Below, piece after piece: positions 30,088-39,359 of a stretch of 64,000 nt of DNA (position 1 is its first letter; each line of letters opens with the position of its first letter). The DNA comes from Ramlibacter sp. (GTDB taxonomy: Bacteria > Pseudomonadota > Gammaproteobacteria > Burkholderiales > Burkholderiaceae_C). The stretch covers positions 186,001 to 250,000 of the forward strand of contig JAHBZN010000002.1 of the NCBI GenBank assembly GCA_019635415.1. The letters run 5' to 3'. Below the pieces are notes generated by a model. That model made no database searches and was not told where the DNA came from. It saw nothing but the letters and a program-made list of their open reading frames with translations. The position numbers and the translations under genes are program-made.

Positions 30088-31032
30088 ATGAATGACCACG
30101 ATCAGACCGCCTCCTTGATGTCGCCTTCGAAACTGGCGCGCATCAAACCGCAACAACCCGCGTCGCCAGGCGCCTGGCTCGACCAGATGGCCGCTGACGT
30201 GGGCCAGTTGCAGGTGGTGAATCTCACGGCCTCACAGCGCGCGCTCGCGGGCCAGTTGCGTGGTGGCGACCTCGCGGCAGCGTTGGCGGCCTCGGTCGAG
30301 GCCTTGCAGAAGTCCCTGCAGGGGCTGGACTTCGACCTGCTCCAGACGCGCGGATGGTGGGCTCGCGCCACCGGCAAGGCCCGCAGCGCGGGCACCGAGT
30401 TTGCCGGCCAGGTGGACGAGATTGGCGCGGCCCTGAAGGCGCTCTCCATCCAGGTGTCCACGGCGCACAAGGCCCAGGCCGACAGCGTCTCGGCGACCGA
30501 GCGCACGCTGCTCGAAGTCGAGGTCGAGCACCGGGCGCTGGACCAGATGGTGGAGCAGGGAGCCAAGTGGCTGCAGGACATGCGCGCCCAATTGCAGCAG
30601 CGGCATGCCGCGGCGGCTGGCAGCAATGACCCGGTGGCGCAGCAGCAGGTGAAGGCCGACGCGGCGCGCTGCGAGATTCTGGTGACGCGCCTCAAGGCGC
30701 TGCGCGCGCTGGGCGCGAGTGCCCAACAGGCGCTGACGGAAACCCGCGAGGCCCTGGCCCGTCGGGCCACCCTCATGCTGTTGCTGGGCCAGGCCCTGCC
30801 GGCGACGGCGCGCAACTGGAACACGCGCCTGTCCAGCCTGGCGGCCTCCGTGTCAGGGGGCTCCGACGGCGCGAGCCTCAACCTGGAGGGGCCGCAGGAC
30901 ATCCACCAGCAACTACAGAAACTTGTGTCGCAGGCTCTCGCCGATTGCGCGGCGGTGCAGGCGTCCGAAAAGGCGCTGGTCGGCCACCTCGATGCGCTGG
31001 GCCAGCAACTGTCGGCCATTCCGGGGCACTGA
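30088..31032 (+). CDS. Uncharacterised alpha-helical protein
   Basis: I do not recognise this 314-residue protein. It begins [24 protein letters not shown] and consists mainly of long Ala/Gln/Leu-rich helices with likely coiled coils between residues 110 and 240. The region around [30 protein letters not shown] and the later [21 protein letters not shown] faintly recall TelA-like toxic-anion-resistance proteins; this is only a guess. The ATG has GGAG ten to fifteen bases upstream. coaX starts five bases after its stop, so the two are probably co-transcribed. Confidence 0.75.
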   Translation: MNDHDQTASLMSPSKLARIKPQQPASPGAWLDQMAADVGQLQVVNLTASQRALAGQLRGGDLAAALAASVEALQKSLQGLDFDLLQTRGWWARATGKARSAGTEFAGQVDEIGAALKALSIQVSTAHKAQADSVSATERTLLEVEVEHRALDQMVEQGAKWLQDMRAQLQQRHAAAAGSNDPVAQQQVKADAARCEILVTRLKALRALGASAQQALTETREALARRATLMLLLGQALPATARNWNTRLSSLAASVSGGSDGASLNLEGPQDIHQQLQKLVSQALADCAAVQASEKALVGHLDALGQQLSAIPGH

Positions 31033-31036
31033 CGGC

Positions 31037-31804
31037 ATGACGTTTCTGGCCATTGATGTAGGGAACACCCGGCTCAAATGGGCGCAGTATGCGTCGCCCG
31101 CGCCCGGGCAGGAACCGCTGGCGCAAGGCGCCGAGTTCCTGGAAAACATCGACAAGCTGTCCGAAGGCGCCTGGGCCGGTCTCGCGGAGCCGCAGCGCAT
31201 GCTCGGCTGCATCGTGGCGGGCGAGGCGGTCAAGCGCCGGGTCGAGGAGCAGATGGAGCTGTGGGACGTGCCGCCGCAGTGGGTGGTATCCAGCGTTGCC
31301 GAGGCGGGCCTGACCAACGGCTACGACCATCCATCACGGCTGGGCGCAGACCGCTGGGTCGCGATGATCGGTGCGCGGCACCGCATGCTGGCGCGTGGAC
31401 CGGCGCGGCCCCTGGTCGTGGTCATGGTGGGGACCGCCGTCACGGTGGAGGCCGTCGACGCGGCGGGGCATTTCCTGGGTGGGCTCATCCTGCCGGGCCA
31501 CGGCATCATGCTGCGCGCGCTCGAGTCCGGCACGGCGGGGCTGCATGTACCCACCGGCGAGGTGCGTGACTTCCCGACCAATACCAGCGATGCGCTGACC
31601 AGTGGGGGCACCTTTGCCATTGCCGGCGCGGTGGAGCGCATGATCCAGCATGTGCGTCGCCACTGCGGTGCCGAACCGGCCTGTGTCATGACCGGTGGTG
31701 CCGGCTGGAAGATGGCACCCAGCATGTCCGTACCCTTTGACCTGGTCGAGAGTCTGATCTTCGACGGGCTGCTGGCCATCGCCCGCGACCGTTTCGCGGG
31801 CTGA
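31037..31804 (+). CDS. coaX: Type III pantothenate kinase CoaX
   Basis: CoaX phosphorylates pantothenate in CoA synthesis and, unlike type I kinases, is not inhibited by CoA. The 255-residue protein has the ASKHA phosphate-binding motif [14 protein letters not shown], the catalytic-site [14 protein letters not shown], and the second ATP motif [14 protein letters not shown] followed by [15 protein letters not shown]. The ATG at 31037 is used; a longer frame upstream is inside the preceding gene. Repeat element E follows its stop. Confidence 0.94.
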   Translation: MTFLAIDVGNTRLKWAQYASPAPGQEPLAQGAEFLENIDKLSEGAWAGLAEPQRMLGCIVAGEAVKRRVEEQMELWDVPPQWVVSSVAEAGLTNGYDHPSRLGADRWVAMIGARHRMLARGPARPLVVVMVGTAVTVEAVDAAGHFLGGLILPGHGIMLRALESGTAGLHVPTGEVRDFPTNTSDALTSGGTFAIAGAVERMIQHVRRHCGAEPACVMTGGAGWKMAPSMSVPFDLVESLIFDGLLAIARDRFAG

Positions 31805-31811
31805 ACCTGTC

Positions 31812-31866
31812 TGCTACTGAATCAATAGCAAACAGTGGCCGTCTGACAAGGGCTACAGCCTCAAAT
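31812..31866 (-). repeat. Dispersed palindromic element, copy E (intergenic, after coaX)
   Basis: Read on the minus strand this is a complete copy: GTAGCCCTTGTC (complement of 31845-31856), then GACGGCCACT, then the core at 31813-31829, written GCTACTGAATCAATAGC on the plus strand. It lies between the convergent coaX and the M14-like gene, and is the closest match to copy C at 10636, in the opposite orientation. Confidence 0.8.
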
Positions 31867-31868
31867 GA

Positions 31869-32966
31869 TCAGGAACTCAGTCCGTCGGCGGCCTGGAACA
31901 GGGCCTGCCGCGCCTGGCTGATGATCTGCCCCTTCCAGGCGTCGGTGTCGGTGTAGAAGGCCTGCATCATCTGCTGCTTGATCTGGCGGGCCAGCTCGGG
32001 TGGTGCTTCGGGGTGCTGGTGCAGCCAGTGGTCCCCACGCAGCGCGTGCATCACGTCCAGCACGGGCACGGTGCCGTACTCCATGGCAATGCCGGTGTAT
32101 TCGGCCTGGGGACATTCATCGTAGACGGAAGCCCACATCAGGCCGGTCAGGAAGGCCGAGGTCGACGAACCGTCGTAAATCGAGGTCACCGGTGTGCTCC
32201 CACCGCCGTCCCACCATTGGCGGGCGCGCTTCACGGCGGCGTCGTCATCGTCGCCGGCGTAGATGCGCTCACCGACCCCGTTGGGCCCCAGACCGGTATG
32301 GATGTCGATCCACGCCAGCCGGGCGGCTTGCCGGCCGTGCTGGCGCAGCACGCCACGCAATGTCTGGTTGCTCCAGGTGGGCTGGGTGCCGCCAAAGAAC
32401 AGCCCGTCAGCAAACTCGTGCTGGCCGCGCGAGATGGCGGCCTGGAAGGCGTCCTGGCCACGGGTTGCCAGGAACTGGCCGATGGCCGCCGTGTTGTCAG
32501 CCGAAGGCGGCCATTCGGGCGGCAGCAGCAGGGGCTGGATTTCCCGGTACGCCTCATTCACCGGCAGGGGCTGGCTGAAGTCGTGGAAGTTGCGGTTCAG
32601 GTCGACGTTCTCGTGGGTCACGCGGCGGATGTGCGAAAAGCCGTGCGGATTGAGCGCGTGGATGTACAGCACCGCCACGCCCTGCGCGCGGGCCTTGTCG
32701 CGCCATTCCTGGTCATGCAGCGCGTACACCTGCACGCCGGTGCCGCAGTAGCCCTCGACGCCGTGGCAGGCACTGCTCAGCACCAGCAGTTGGCGGGCAT
32801 CCGCCGGCCCGTCGAGCACCACGTCCATGGCCAGCGTCTCGCCGTCCCGCCCGGTCAGGGGATGCACATGGGATTCCACTGGCAAGCCGGCCGTGGCAGC
32901 GGCCTCGAGGAAACGGGCGCGCGCCTCGGCGTAGCTGGACGAAAAAGCCTGGGTCACGCCGATCAT
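31869..32966 (-). CDS. DUF2817/M14-like metallocarboxypeptidase
   Basis: The 365-residue product resembles DUF2817 proteins, which have the M14 carboxypeptidase fold. Candidate zinc-site segments are LSSACHGVEGYCG (His and Glu spaced as HxxE), the NPHGFSHIRRVTHENVDLNRNF motif and WIDIHTGLGPNG. No signal peptide is visible, so it is probably cytosolic. The ATG at 32966 overlaps the stop of the upstream M20 hydrolase (ATGA). The two genes form an operon that probably degrades peptides or acyl-amino acids. Confidence 0.82.
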   Translation of the reverse strand: MIGVTQAFSSSYAEARARFLEAAATAGLPVESHVHPLTGRDGETLAMDVVLDGPADARQLLVLSSACHGVEGYCGTGVQVYALHDQEWRDKARAQGVAVLYIHALNPHGFSHIRRVTHENVDLNRNFHDFSQPLPVNEAYREIQPLLLPPEWPPSADNTAAIGQFLATRGQDAFQAAISRGQHEFADGLFFGGTQPTWSNQTLRGVLRQHGRQAARLAWIDIHTGLGPNGVGERIYAGDDDDAAVKRARQWWDGGGSTPVTSIYDGSSTSAFLTGLMWASVYDECPQAEYTGIAMEYGTVPVLDVMHALRGDHWLHQHPEAPPELARQIKQQMMQAFYTDTDAWKGQIISQARQALFQAADGLSS

Positions 32967-34189
32967 GCTGCGGCTCCCTGAGGCGCGGTCGCGCCGTTCA
33001 CGTCCTGGGCCAGCCACTCTTCGGCGAGCCGCACCCAGTAGGTCGCGCCGAGGGGGATCAGGTCGTCGTTGAAGTCATAGCTGGTGTTGTGGATCACGCA
33101 GGGCCCGCCGCCGTGCCCGATATCGCGATGCGTGCCATCGCCGTTGTCGATGAAGCAATAGGCCCCGGGCTTTTCCAGCAGCATGAAGGCGAAGTCCTCC
33201 GCACCCATGGTGGGCTCCTGACGCAGCACGTTGTCCTCACCCACGATGGAGACCATCACACGGCGGGCGAACTCAGCCTCGCGCTCGTGGTTGATCAGCG
33301 GCGGGTAGTTGCGCACGAACTCGAAGTCGCAACTGGCTTCGTGGGCCGCGCACACGTGTTCGGCGACCTGCTTCATGCGCCGCTCGATCATGTCGAGCAA
33401 TTCGAGCGAGAAGGTGCGCACCGTGCCCTGCAGCTCGCAGCGGTCGGGCACCACGTTGGAGGCTTCGCCGGCGTGGATCATGGTGACCGAGATCACGCCG
33501 GGCTCCACCGGCTTCTTGTTGCGGCTGATGATGGTCTGGAAGGCCTGGACCATCTGGCAGGCGATGGGCACCGGGTCGATGCCGTCATGGGGCAGGGCGG
33601 CATGGCTGCCCTTGCCGCGGATGGTGATGGTGAACTCGTTGGCCGAGGCCATGACCGGGCCGGGGCTCACCGCGAACTGCCCCACCTTGCCGCCCGACCA
33701 GTTGTGCATGCCGAAGACGGCCTCCATGGGGAACTGCTCGAACAGGCCGTCGTTCATCATCTCGCGGGCGCCGCCGCCACCCTCCTCGGCCGGCTGGAAG
33801 ATCAGGTAGACCGTGCCGTCGAAGTTGCGGTGCTTGGCGAAATGCTGCGCGGCGGCCAGCAGCATGGCCGTGTGGCCATCGTGGCCGCAGGCGTGCATCT
33901 TGCCGCTGTGCTGGCTCGCGTGCGCGAATGTGTTGGACTCCTGCATGGGCAACGCGTCCATGTCCGCACGCAGCCCGACGGCGCGCTGGCTGGTGCCGTT
34001 CCTGACGATACCCACCACGCCCGTGGTGCCCAGTCCACGATGCACCGGAATGCCCCATTCGGTGAGCTTGGTGGCCACCAGATCGGCGGTGCGGATTTCT
34101 TCAAAGCACAGCTCGGGGTGGGCGTGAATGTCGCGGCGGATGCGGGCGATGCCGGCCGCCTGGGTGACGATTGAGTCGATGATTTTCAT
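32963..34189 (-). CDS. M20-family amidohydrolase (hippurate hydrolase-like)
   Basis: The 408-residue protein shows the M20D metal-binding motifs RDIHAHPELCFEE, GLRADMDALPM, KMHACGHDGHTAMLLAAA and FQPAEEGGGGAREM, and TMGAEDFAFML near the C-terminus. This pattern is shared by hippurate hydrolase, N-acyl-amino acid amidohydrolases and indoleacetyl-amino acid hydrolases, so the exact substrate is open. It is divergent from argE and heads a two-gene operon with the DUF2817 peptidase. Confidence 0.9.
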   Translation of the reverse strand: MKIIDSIVTQAAGIARIRRDIHAHPELCFEEIRTADLVATKLTEWGIPVHRGLGTTGVVGIVRNGTSQRAVGLRADMDALPMQESNTFAHASQHSGKMHACGHDGHTAMLLAAAQHFAKHRNFDGTVYLIFQPAEEGGGGAREMMNDGLFEQFPMEAVFGMHNWSGGKVGQFAVSPGPVMASANEFTITIRGKGSHAALPHDGIDPVPIACQMVQAFQTIISRNKKPVEPGVISVTMIHAGEASNVVPDRCELQGTVRTFSLELLDMIERRMKQVAEHVCAAHEASCDFEFVRNYPPLINHEREAEFARRVMVSIVGEDNVLRQEPTMGAEDFAFMLLEKPGAYCFIDNGDGTHRDIGHGGGPCVIHNTSYDFNDDLIPLGATYWVRLAEEWLAQDVNGATAPQGAAA

Positions 34190-34335
34190 GAAGGCTCCTG
34201 GCCCGCTATCGTAGCCGCGCCTGCGCCCTCGCGCAGGCTTCGTACCGCCTGTTTCTGTGTAGTAATAAAGAAGGATGGAGCGGCAGAATGCCCCGCACCG
34301 GCATTGGCTGCGGGATTGAGGCTACAGTGAAGGGC

Positions 34336-35493
34336 ATGATTTCCCCCCGCAGCCTCGAGCTGGCGCAGACCCTGGTGCGCCTCAACACCGTCAGTGCGAA
34401 TTCCAACCTGGACCTGATCCACTTCATCCGCGACGAGCTGTTGAAGATGGGCGTTCGCAGCCGCCTGACCTACAACGCCGACAAGACCAAGGCCAACCTC
34501 TTTGCCACGCTGGGTGAGGGCAAGCCGGCCGGCATCATCCTCTCGGGCCACACCGACACCGTGCCCTGGGACGGCCAGGACTGGCGGACCGACCCCCTCG
34601 GGGGCATTGTGAAGGACGGCAGGCTGTACGGCCGCGGCAGCGCCGACATGAAAGGCTTCATTGCCATGGCGCTGGCCCATGCCGGGCACTTCCTCGAGAG
34701 TGACGCGCCGTTCGCGGTGCATCTGGCCTTCAGCTACGACGAGGAAGTGGGATGCTTTGGCGTGCGTGAACTGATTGCCGACATGCGTGACGCCGGCATT
34801 GCGCCGCTGGCCTGCATCGTGGGCGAGCCGACCGACATGGTGCCCGCCATTGCCCACAAGGGCGTGTACCGCTACCGCTGCTGCGTCCGGGGCAAGGAGG
34901 CGCACTCGTCACTGACTCCACAATCGGTCAACGCCATTGAAATGGCGGCGCGCGTGGTTGGCAAGCTGCGCGACATGGCCGAGCGGCTTGAACGCGAAGA
35001 GCCGCGCTACGAAGGTTTCGACGTGCCGTTTTCCACCGCCAGCGTGGGCCAGTTCCACGGCGGCATTGCGGACAACGTCGTGCCGCGCGACGCCCAGTTC
35101 CGCTACGAGTTCCGTGACCTGCCCACGGCTGATGTGGCGGCGCTGCAGGCCGAACTCGTCTCACACGCCCGGTCGCTTGAGCCGGCCATGCAGCGCGTGG
35201 CGCCGGATGCCGGATTCAGCTTCGAGCCGATCTGCGAGGTGCCCAGTTTTCTGGGGTCCGCCAGTGACGCGGTCACACGGCTGGCCCAGCGGCTGTCGGG
35301 TGAAACCGGCACCACGCTGGTGGCCTTCGGCACCGAAGCCGGACTGTTCAAGCGCGCCGGCATTCCCACCGTGGTGTGCGGCCCGGGCAGCATCGTGCAG
35401 GCCCATCAGCCTGACGAGTATGTGAGCCTGGAGCAGCTCGCGCGCTGCGAGGCCTTCATGCAGGGGCTGAGCGCCGTGCGCGAGATCGGCTAG
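34336..35493 (+). CDS. argE: Acetylornithine deacetylase ArgE
   Basis: ArgE removes the acetyl group from N-acetylornithine in the linear arginine pathway. The 385-residue M20A protein has the metal motifs ILSGHTDTVPWDGQDW, LYGRGSADMKGFIAMALA and SYDEEVGCFGVREL, and the C-terminal FGTEAGLFKRAGIPTVVCGPG and QAHQPDEYV. The ATG at 34336 gives MISPRSLELAQTLVRLNTVS; upstream in-frame sequence is not conserved-looking. Related succinyl-diaminopimelate desuccinylases are less likely because of the C-terminal motif. Confidence 0.92.
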   Translation: MISPRSLELAQTLVRLNTVSANSNLDLIHFIRDELLKMGVRSRLTYNADKTKANLFATLGEGKPAGIILSGHTDTVPWDGQDWRTDPLGGIVKDGRLYGRGSADMKGFIAMALAHAGHFLESDAPFAVHLAFSYDEEVGCFGVRELIADMRDAGIAPLACIVGEPTDMVPAIAHKGVYRYRCCVRGKEAHSSLTPQSVNAIEMAARVVGKLRDMAERLEREEPRYEGFDVPFSTASVGQFHGGIADNVVPRDAQFRYEFRDLPTADVAALQAELVSHARSLEPAMQRVAPDAGFSFEPICEVPSFLGSASDAVTRLAQRLSGETGTTLVAFGTEAGLFKRAGIPTVVCGPGSIVQAHQPDEYVSLEQLARCEAFMQGLSAVREIG

Positions 35494-35524
35494 GCGCGGG
35501 GCCCCTGCCGCGCGTTGCCCTGGT

Positions 35525-35911
35525 TCAGGGCGTGACTTTGGGTGTGCCGTCGGACTTGACGTCTTGCGGGCCCTTGGCCGGGGGCAGCTTGCGGGCCAGC
35601 CGGTTGCCGGTGTCGCGCACCGCGCTGGCAGCGCGATTGCCGGTTTTCTTCACGGCCTTGCCGGCTTTGCGGGAGGTGCGCTTCACCGCCTTGGCCGGCC
35701 TGGAGTTCTCGGCTTTCTGGACCACTTCCGCCGTCGGCTTGTTCTTGTTGGCGGCATTGGGGTCGTTCGGATAAGCCTCGCCAGCCTTGTTGGCCGAGGT
35801 GGGGCCGGGGCCGGTGGGGCTGGTGTTCTGGGCCTGGGCATTGAAAGCCAGACCGCAAGCCAGCAGGGTCAGCGCGGTGGGCCAGACACGAAGCGGCAGG
35901 AAACGGGTCAT
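35525..35911 (-). CDS. Small secreted, lysine-rich protein of unknown function
   Basis: The 128-residue product has a signal peptide (residues 1 to about 25, ending NAQAQN), then a Pro/Gly/Asn-rich linker and a strongly basic region (KAVKRTSRKAGKAVKKTGNR) reminiscent of histone H1-like tails. Lys and Ala dominate. No domain is recognised. GGAG lies before the ATG. It ends 31 bases from the convergent argE. Confidence 0.65.
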   Translation of the reverse strand: MTRFLPLRVWPTALTLLACGLAFNAQAQNTSPTGPGPTSANKAGEAYPNDPNAANKNKPTAEVVQKAENSRPAKAVKRTSRKAGKAVKKTGNRAASAVRDTGNRLARKLPPAKGPQDVKSDGTPKVTP

Positions 35912-36053
35912 GGGATGTCTCCGGAGTTGAAACATCCAGTATGGCCCGGCCTGCCCGGGGCGTGGGCTGCCGCACCGCCCTCCCGCCAGAAAAAGCGCCG
36001 GGCTGACAGTGCCGCAAGGTGCCGGCCGACAGGGCGCGGGGAGCGTTGATCCG

Positions 36054-37166
36054 CTATTCGCGCACCCGACCCTGCGAGTCGATGAGGCTCAACTCCACCA
36101 GCTTGGAGCCCACATGCTCATCGACAAAGTGAACCCGGAAGCCGCCGATGTTGACGTCATCCAGTCCATCGATGGCTTTCTTGAGCCGTACCGCGTTGAC
36201 GTCCTTGCCGGCGCGGCGCAGGGCTTCGGTGAAGGCGCGGGCCGCGATGTAGCCTTCCAGCATGTAGACGTTGGGCTTGCCCAGCTTGGCCTGGGCGGCA
36301 TCGGCCTGCAGGTCTCGCACCACCGCGAGGCGGGCTGTGTCGCTCTTGGGCACCACGCGGACCAGGACCACCCCGGCGCCGGTGGGGCCGAGCAACCCCG
36401 CGAGCAGGCCTTCGCCCGTGTTGGAAAAGCCGTAGATCGGGCCGCGGAAACCCTTGCCCCGCAGGTCGCGGATGGCCGCGGCGGCGCCCTTGGCGTCGCC
36501 GATGACCAGCACCGACTCGGGCTTGGCGGCGATCGCTTTGTCCACCTCACCCAGGGGCAGCGTCGCCAGCAGGTTGGCGCCGAGCGCATTCATGGTCCGG
36601 CGGGCCGCGTCGAGCGCGGCCAGCGACTCGCCGTCTGCGGCGTGCAGGATGGCCAGCTTGCGTGCGCCCAGGGTTTCCGCGTGGCGCGTGATGGCGGCGG
36701 CTTCCTCGGAAAAGCCGGGCCGCAGCGAGTAGATATTGGGGTACAGCGCCCCATGCAGTTCGTCCGCGGCGGCCATGGGCGCGAACATCAGGATGTCGGT
36801 GTCCTTGATGGCCGGGTAGGCGGCGGTGACCTGCGGCGAACCGTAGTAGCCGAAAAGCGCCAGTACCCCCTGCGCAAGCAGCTTGGTGGTGTTGGCCGCC
36901 GTGGTGGCCGGTACGCCGGCGTCGTCGAGCGTCACGAGGTCGATCTGCCGGCCCGCCACGCCACCGGCGGCATTGACGCGGTCAAAATACAGCTTGGCTC
37001 CCTGATGGAACGGCAGGGCCAGCGCGGCGGCCGGTCCGGTGAGCGCCACGGATTGCCCTAGCGTGATGCTGGTTTTGCTGACGCCGTCCTGGGCCAGCGC
37101 GACGGCCCCGGACAAGGCGAGGGTGGCTACCATCATGGCCCGAACGACGGTTTCTGTGAATTTCAT
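36054..37166 (-). CDS. ABC transporter periplasmic substrate-binding protein (branched-chain amino acid/LivJ type)
   Basis: The 370-residue precursor has a signal peptide (cleavage after ALA near residue 25) and the Peripla_BP_6 pattern: ITLGQSVALTGPAAALALPFHQGAKLYFDRVNAAGGVAGR, then GYYGSP and LEGYIAARAFTEAL. No permease or ATPase genes are adjacent, so it is an orphan receptor or acts with a remote transporter. The ligand could be a branched-chain amino acid, a urea-like compound or an aromatic acid. It is divergent from the molybdopterin oxidoreductase gene. Confidence 0.88.
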   Translation of the reverse strand: MKFTETVVRAMMVATLALSGAVALAQDGVSKTSITLGQSVALTGPAAALALPFHQGAKLYFDRVNAAGGVAGRQIDLVTLDDAGVPATTAANTTKLLAQGVLALFGYYGSPQVTAAYPAIKDTDILMFAPMAAADELHGALYPNIYSLRPGFSEEAAAITRHAETLGARKLAILHAADGESLAALDAARRTMNALGANLLATLPLGEVDKAIAAKPESVLVIGDAKGAAAAIRDLRGKGFRGPIYGFSNTGEGLLAGLLGPTGAGVVLVRVVPKSDTARLAVVRDLQADAAQAKLGKPNVYMLEGYIAARAFTEALRRAGKDVNAVRLKKAIDGLDDVNIGGFRVHFVDEHVGSKLVELSLIDSQGRVRE

Positions 37167-37235
37167 GTGTTTTGTCTCCTGCGTACGCTTCTTCTTGCTA
37201 CCAAGGTCTTAGCTCGCAAACTATAGGGTTACTTC

Positions 37236-39359
37236 ATGGGCGACACCATCGGCATCTCCCCTAGCGTCAGTTTCGTGAAAGCATCGCACCAAGTGCGTGG
37301 TGCGTGCCCCCATGATTGCCCTGATACCTGTGCGCTGGTGACCACGGTCGAGGATGGCGTGGCCGTCAAGGTGCAGGGAAATCCCGAGCACCGGCATACC
37401 GATGCAGCGCTGTGCACCAAGGTGTCGCGCTACACGGAGCGCACCTACCACCCTGAAAGGCTGCAGCAACCGTTGCGCCGCGTCGGCCCCAAGGGGGCGG
37501 GGCAGTTCGAACCCGTGAGCTGGGAGGACGCGCTGAACGACATCGCGGCCCGGCTGTCCGGGATCGCGCAGCGCGACCCGCAGGCCATCGTTCCGTACAG
37601 CTACGCAGGCACCATGGGCCTGGTGCAGGGCGAAAGCATGGCCGCGCGCTTCTTCAACCGGCTCGGCGCCTCGCTGCTGGACCGCACGATCTGTGCGGCG
37701 GCGGGTGGGGAGGGCCTGACCCAGACCCTGGGCGGCAAGGTCGGCATGAAGGTCGAATTCTTCGCCGAAGCGCGGCTGATCCTGATCTGGGGCAGCAACT
37801 CCATTGCCAGCAACCTGCACTTCTGGCGGCTGGCCCAGCAGGCCAAACGCAATGGGGCGCGCCTCGTCTGCATCGACCCGCGGCGCACCGAGACCGCCGA
37901 CAAATGCCACGAGCACATCGCGTTGCGGCCCGGCACGGACGCCGCGCTGGCGCTGGCGCTGATGCACCAGCTGATCACCCACGACTGGCTGGACCACGAC
38001 TACATTGACCGGCACACCGTGGGCTGGGAGGCCCTGCGTGAGCGCGCGCTGCAATGGCCGCCGTCCCGCGCGGCGGAAGTCTGCGGCGTGCCCGTGGCGC
38101 AGATCGAGGCGCTGGCCCGCGACTACGGCACCTGCTTCCTGAACGGGGAGCCGGCAGCCATCCGCCTCAACTACGGCATGCAGCGCGTGCGTGGCGGAGG
38201 CAATGCGACGCGGGCCATTGCCTGCCTGCCTGCCCTGACCGGGGCCTGGCGGCATCGCGCCGGGGGCTTGCTGCTGTCCAGCTCGGGCATGTTCCCGGTG
38301 GACAAGGCCGCCTTGCAGCGGCCCGACCTGCTGGCCGGGCGCTGCCCGCGCACCATCAACATGAGCACCATCGGCGACGACCTGCTGCGCGAGGCGTCTG
38401 CCGCATTCGGCCCACGCATCGAGGCCCTGGTGGTCTACAACAGCAACCCGGTGGCGGTGGCCCCCGAGTCGGGCAAGGTGGTCCGGGGCTTCGCGCGCGA
38501 AGACCTGTTCACCGTGGTGCTCGAGCATTTCCGGACCGACACCGCCGACTATGCCGACTACCTGCTGCCTGCGACCACGCAGCTCGAACACTGGGACGTT
38601 CACATGGCTTACGGCCATACCGATGCCCTGCTGAACCAGCCCGCCATCGCACCCGTCGGGCAGGCCAGGCCGAATACCCAGTTCTTTCGCGAGATGGCGC
38701 AGCGCATGGGCTGGACCGACGCCTGCTTCAGGGACAGCGACGAGGACTTGTGCCGCCAGGCCTACGGCGACCAGGTCGACTTCAACGAACTCCTGAACCG
38801 GGGCTACGCCACCATCGCATGGCCCGACGCGCCGTTCGCACAGGGCGGGTTCCCGACGCCGTCGGGCCGCTGCGAATTTTTCAGCGAGCGGCTGGCGCGC
38901 CAGGGGCAGGACGGCCTGCCGGACCATGTTCCCAACCATGAGCCCGCCGGCAGCAGCGAGCGCTACCCGCTGGCCATGATCTCGCCGCCCGCGCGCAACT
39001 TCCTCAACTCCAGTTTCGTCAACGTCAAAAGCCTGCGCGACATCGAGGGTGAACCCGTGCTCGAGATCCATGAGAGCGATGCCGGGCCGCGTGGCATCAC
39101 ATCAGGCGCCGTGGTGCGCGTCTTCAACGACCGCGGCGACTACCGCTGCAAGGCCGTGGTGTCGAAGCGAGCCCGACCGGGCGTGGTGAACGGCATGGGC
39201 ATCTGGTGGCGCAAGCTTGGACTGGACGGCACCAACGTCAACCAGCTCACCAGCCAGAACCTGACGGACCTGGGTCGTGGACCGGTGTTCTACGACTGCC
39301 TGGTGCAGGTCGAGGCTGACGCAACCGCGACCGCTGCTGCCGGCGCGCCGGCAGCGTGA
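37236..39359 (+). CDS. Molybdopterin-dependent oxidoreductase (DMSO reductase family)
   Basis: The 707-residue enzyme has an N-terminal four-cysteine cluster motif CPHDCPDTC with a fourth Cys in LCTKVSRYTERTYHPERLQQP. Downstream are cofactor-binding motifs such as GSNSIASNLHFWRLAQQAKRNGARLVCIDPRRTETA and, near the C-terminus, a MopB-type cap. No twin-arginine signal or partner subunit is visible, so it may be a soluble cytosolic oxidoreductase of the thiosulfate reductase/formate dehydrogenase-like group with unknown substrate. The gene overlaps the next one by four bases. Confidence 0.88.
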   Translation: MGDTIGISPSVSFVKASHQVRGACPHDCPDTCALVTTVEDGVAVKVQGNPEHRHTDAALCTKVSRYTERTYHPERLQQPLRRVGPKGAGQFEPVSWEDALNDIAARLSGIAQRDPQAIVPYSYAGTMGLVQGESMAARFFNRLGASLLDRTICAAAGGEGLTQTLGGKVGMKVEFFAEARLILIWGSNSIASNLHFWRLAQQAKRNGARLVCIDPRRTETADKCHEHIALRPGTDAALALALMHQLITHDWLDHDYIDRHTVGWEALRERALQWPPSRAAEVCGVPVAQIEALARDYGTCFLNGEPAAIRLNYGMQRVRGGGNATRAIACLPALTGAWRHRAGGLLLSSSGMFPVDKAALQRPDLLAGRCPRTINMSTIGDDLLREASAAFGPRIEALVVYNSNPVAVAPESGKVVRGFAREDLFTVVLEHFRTDTADYADYLLPATTQLEHWDVHMAYGHTDALLNQPAIAPVGQARPNTQFFREMAQRMGWTDACFRDSDEDLCRQAYGDQVDFNELLNRGYATIAWPDAPFAQGGFPTPSGRCEFFSERLARQGQDGLPDHVPNHEPAGSSERYPLAMISPPARNFLNSSFVNVKSLRDIEGEPVLEIHESDAGPRGITSGAVVRVFNDRGDYRCKAVVSKRARPGVVNGMGIWWRKLGLDGTNVNQLTSQNLTDLGRGPVFYDCLVQVEADATATAAAGAPAA

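Noticed and set aside
37197..37213. Possible seventh repeat core, GCTACCAAGGTCTTAGC
   Set aside because: It matches GCTA-N9-TAGC, but the GTAGCCCTTG module and the AT-rich middle are absent, so it may be chance.
37221..39071. 616-codon minus-strand frame opposite the molybdoenzyme
   Set aside because: It lacks motifs and the plus-strand gene is clear; it is a shadow frame.
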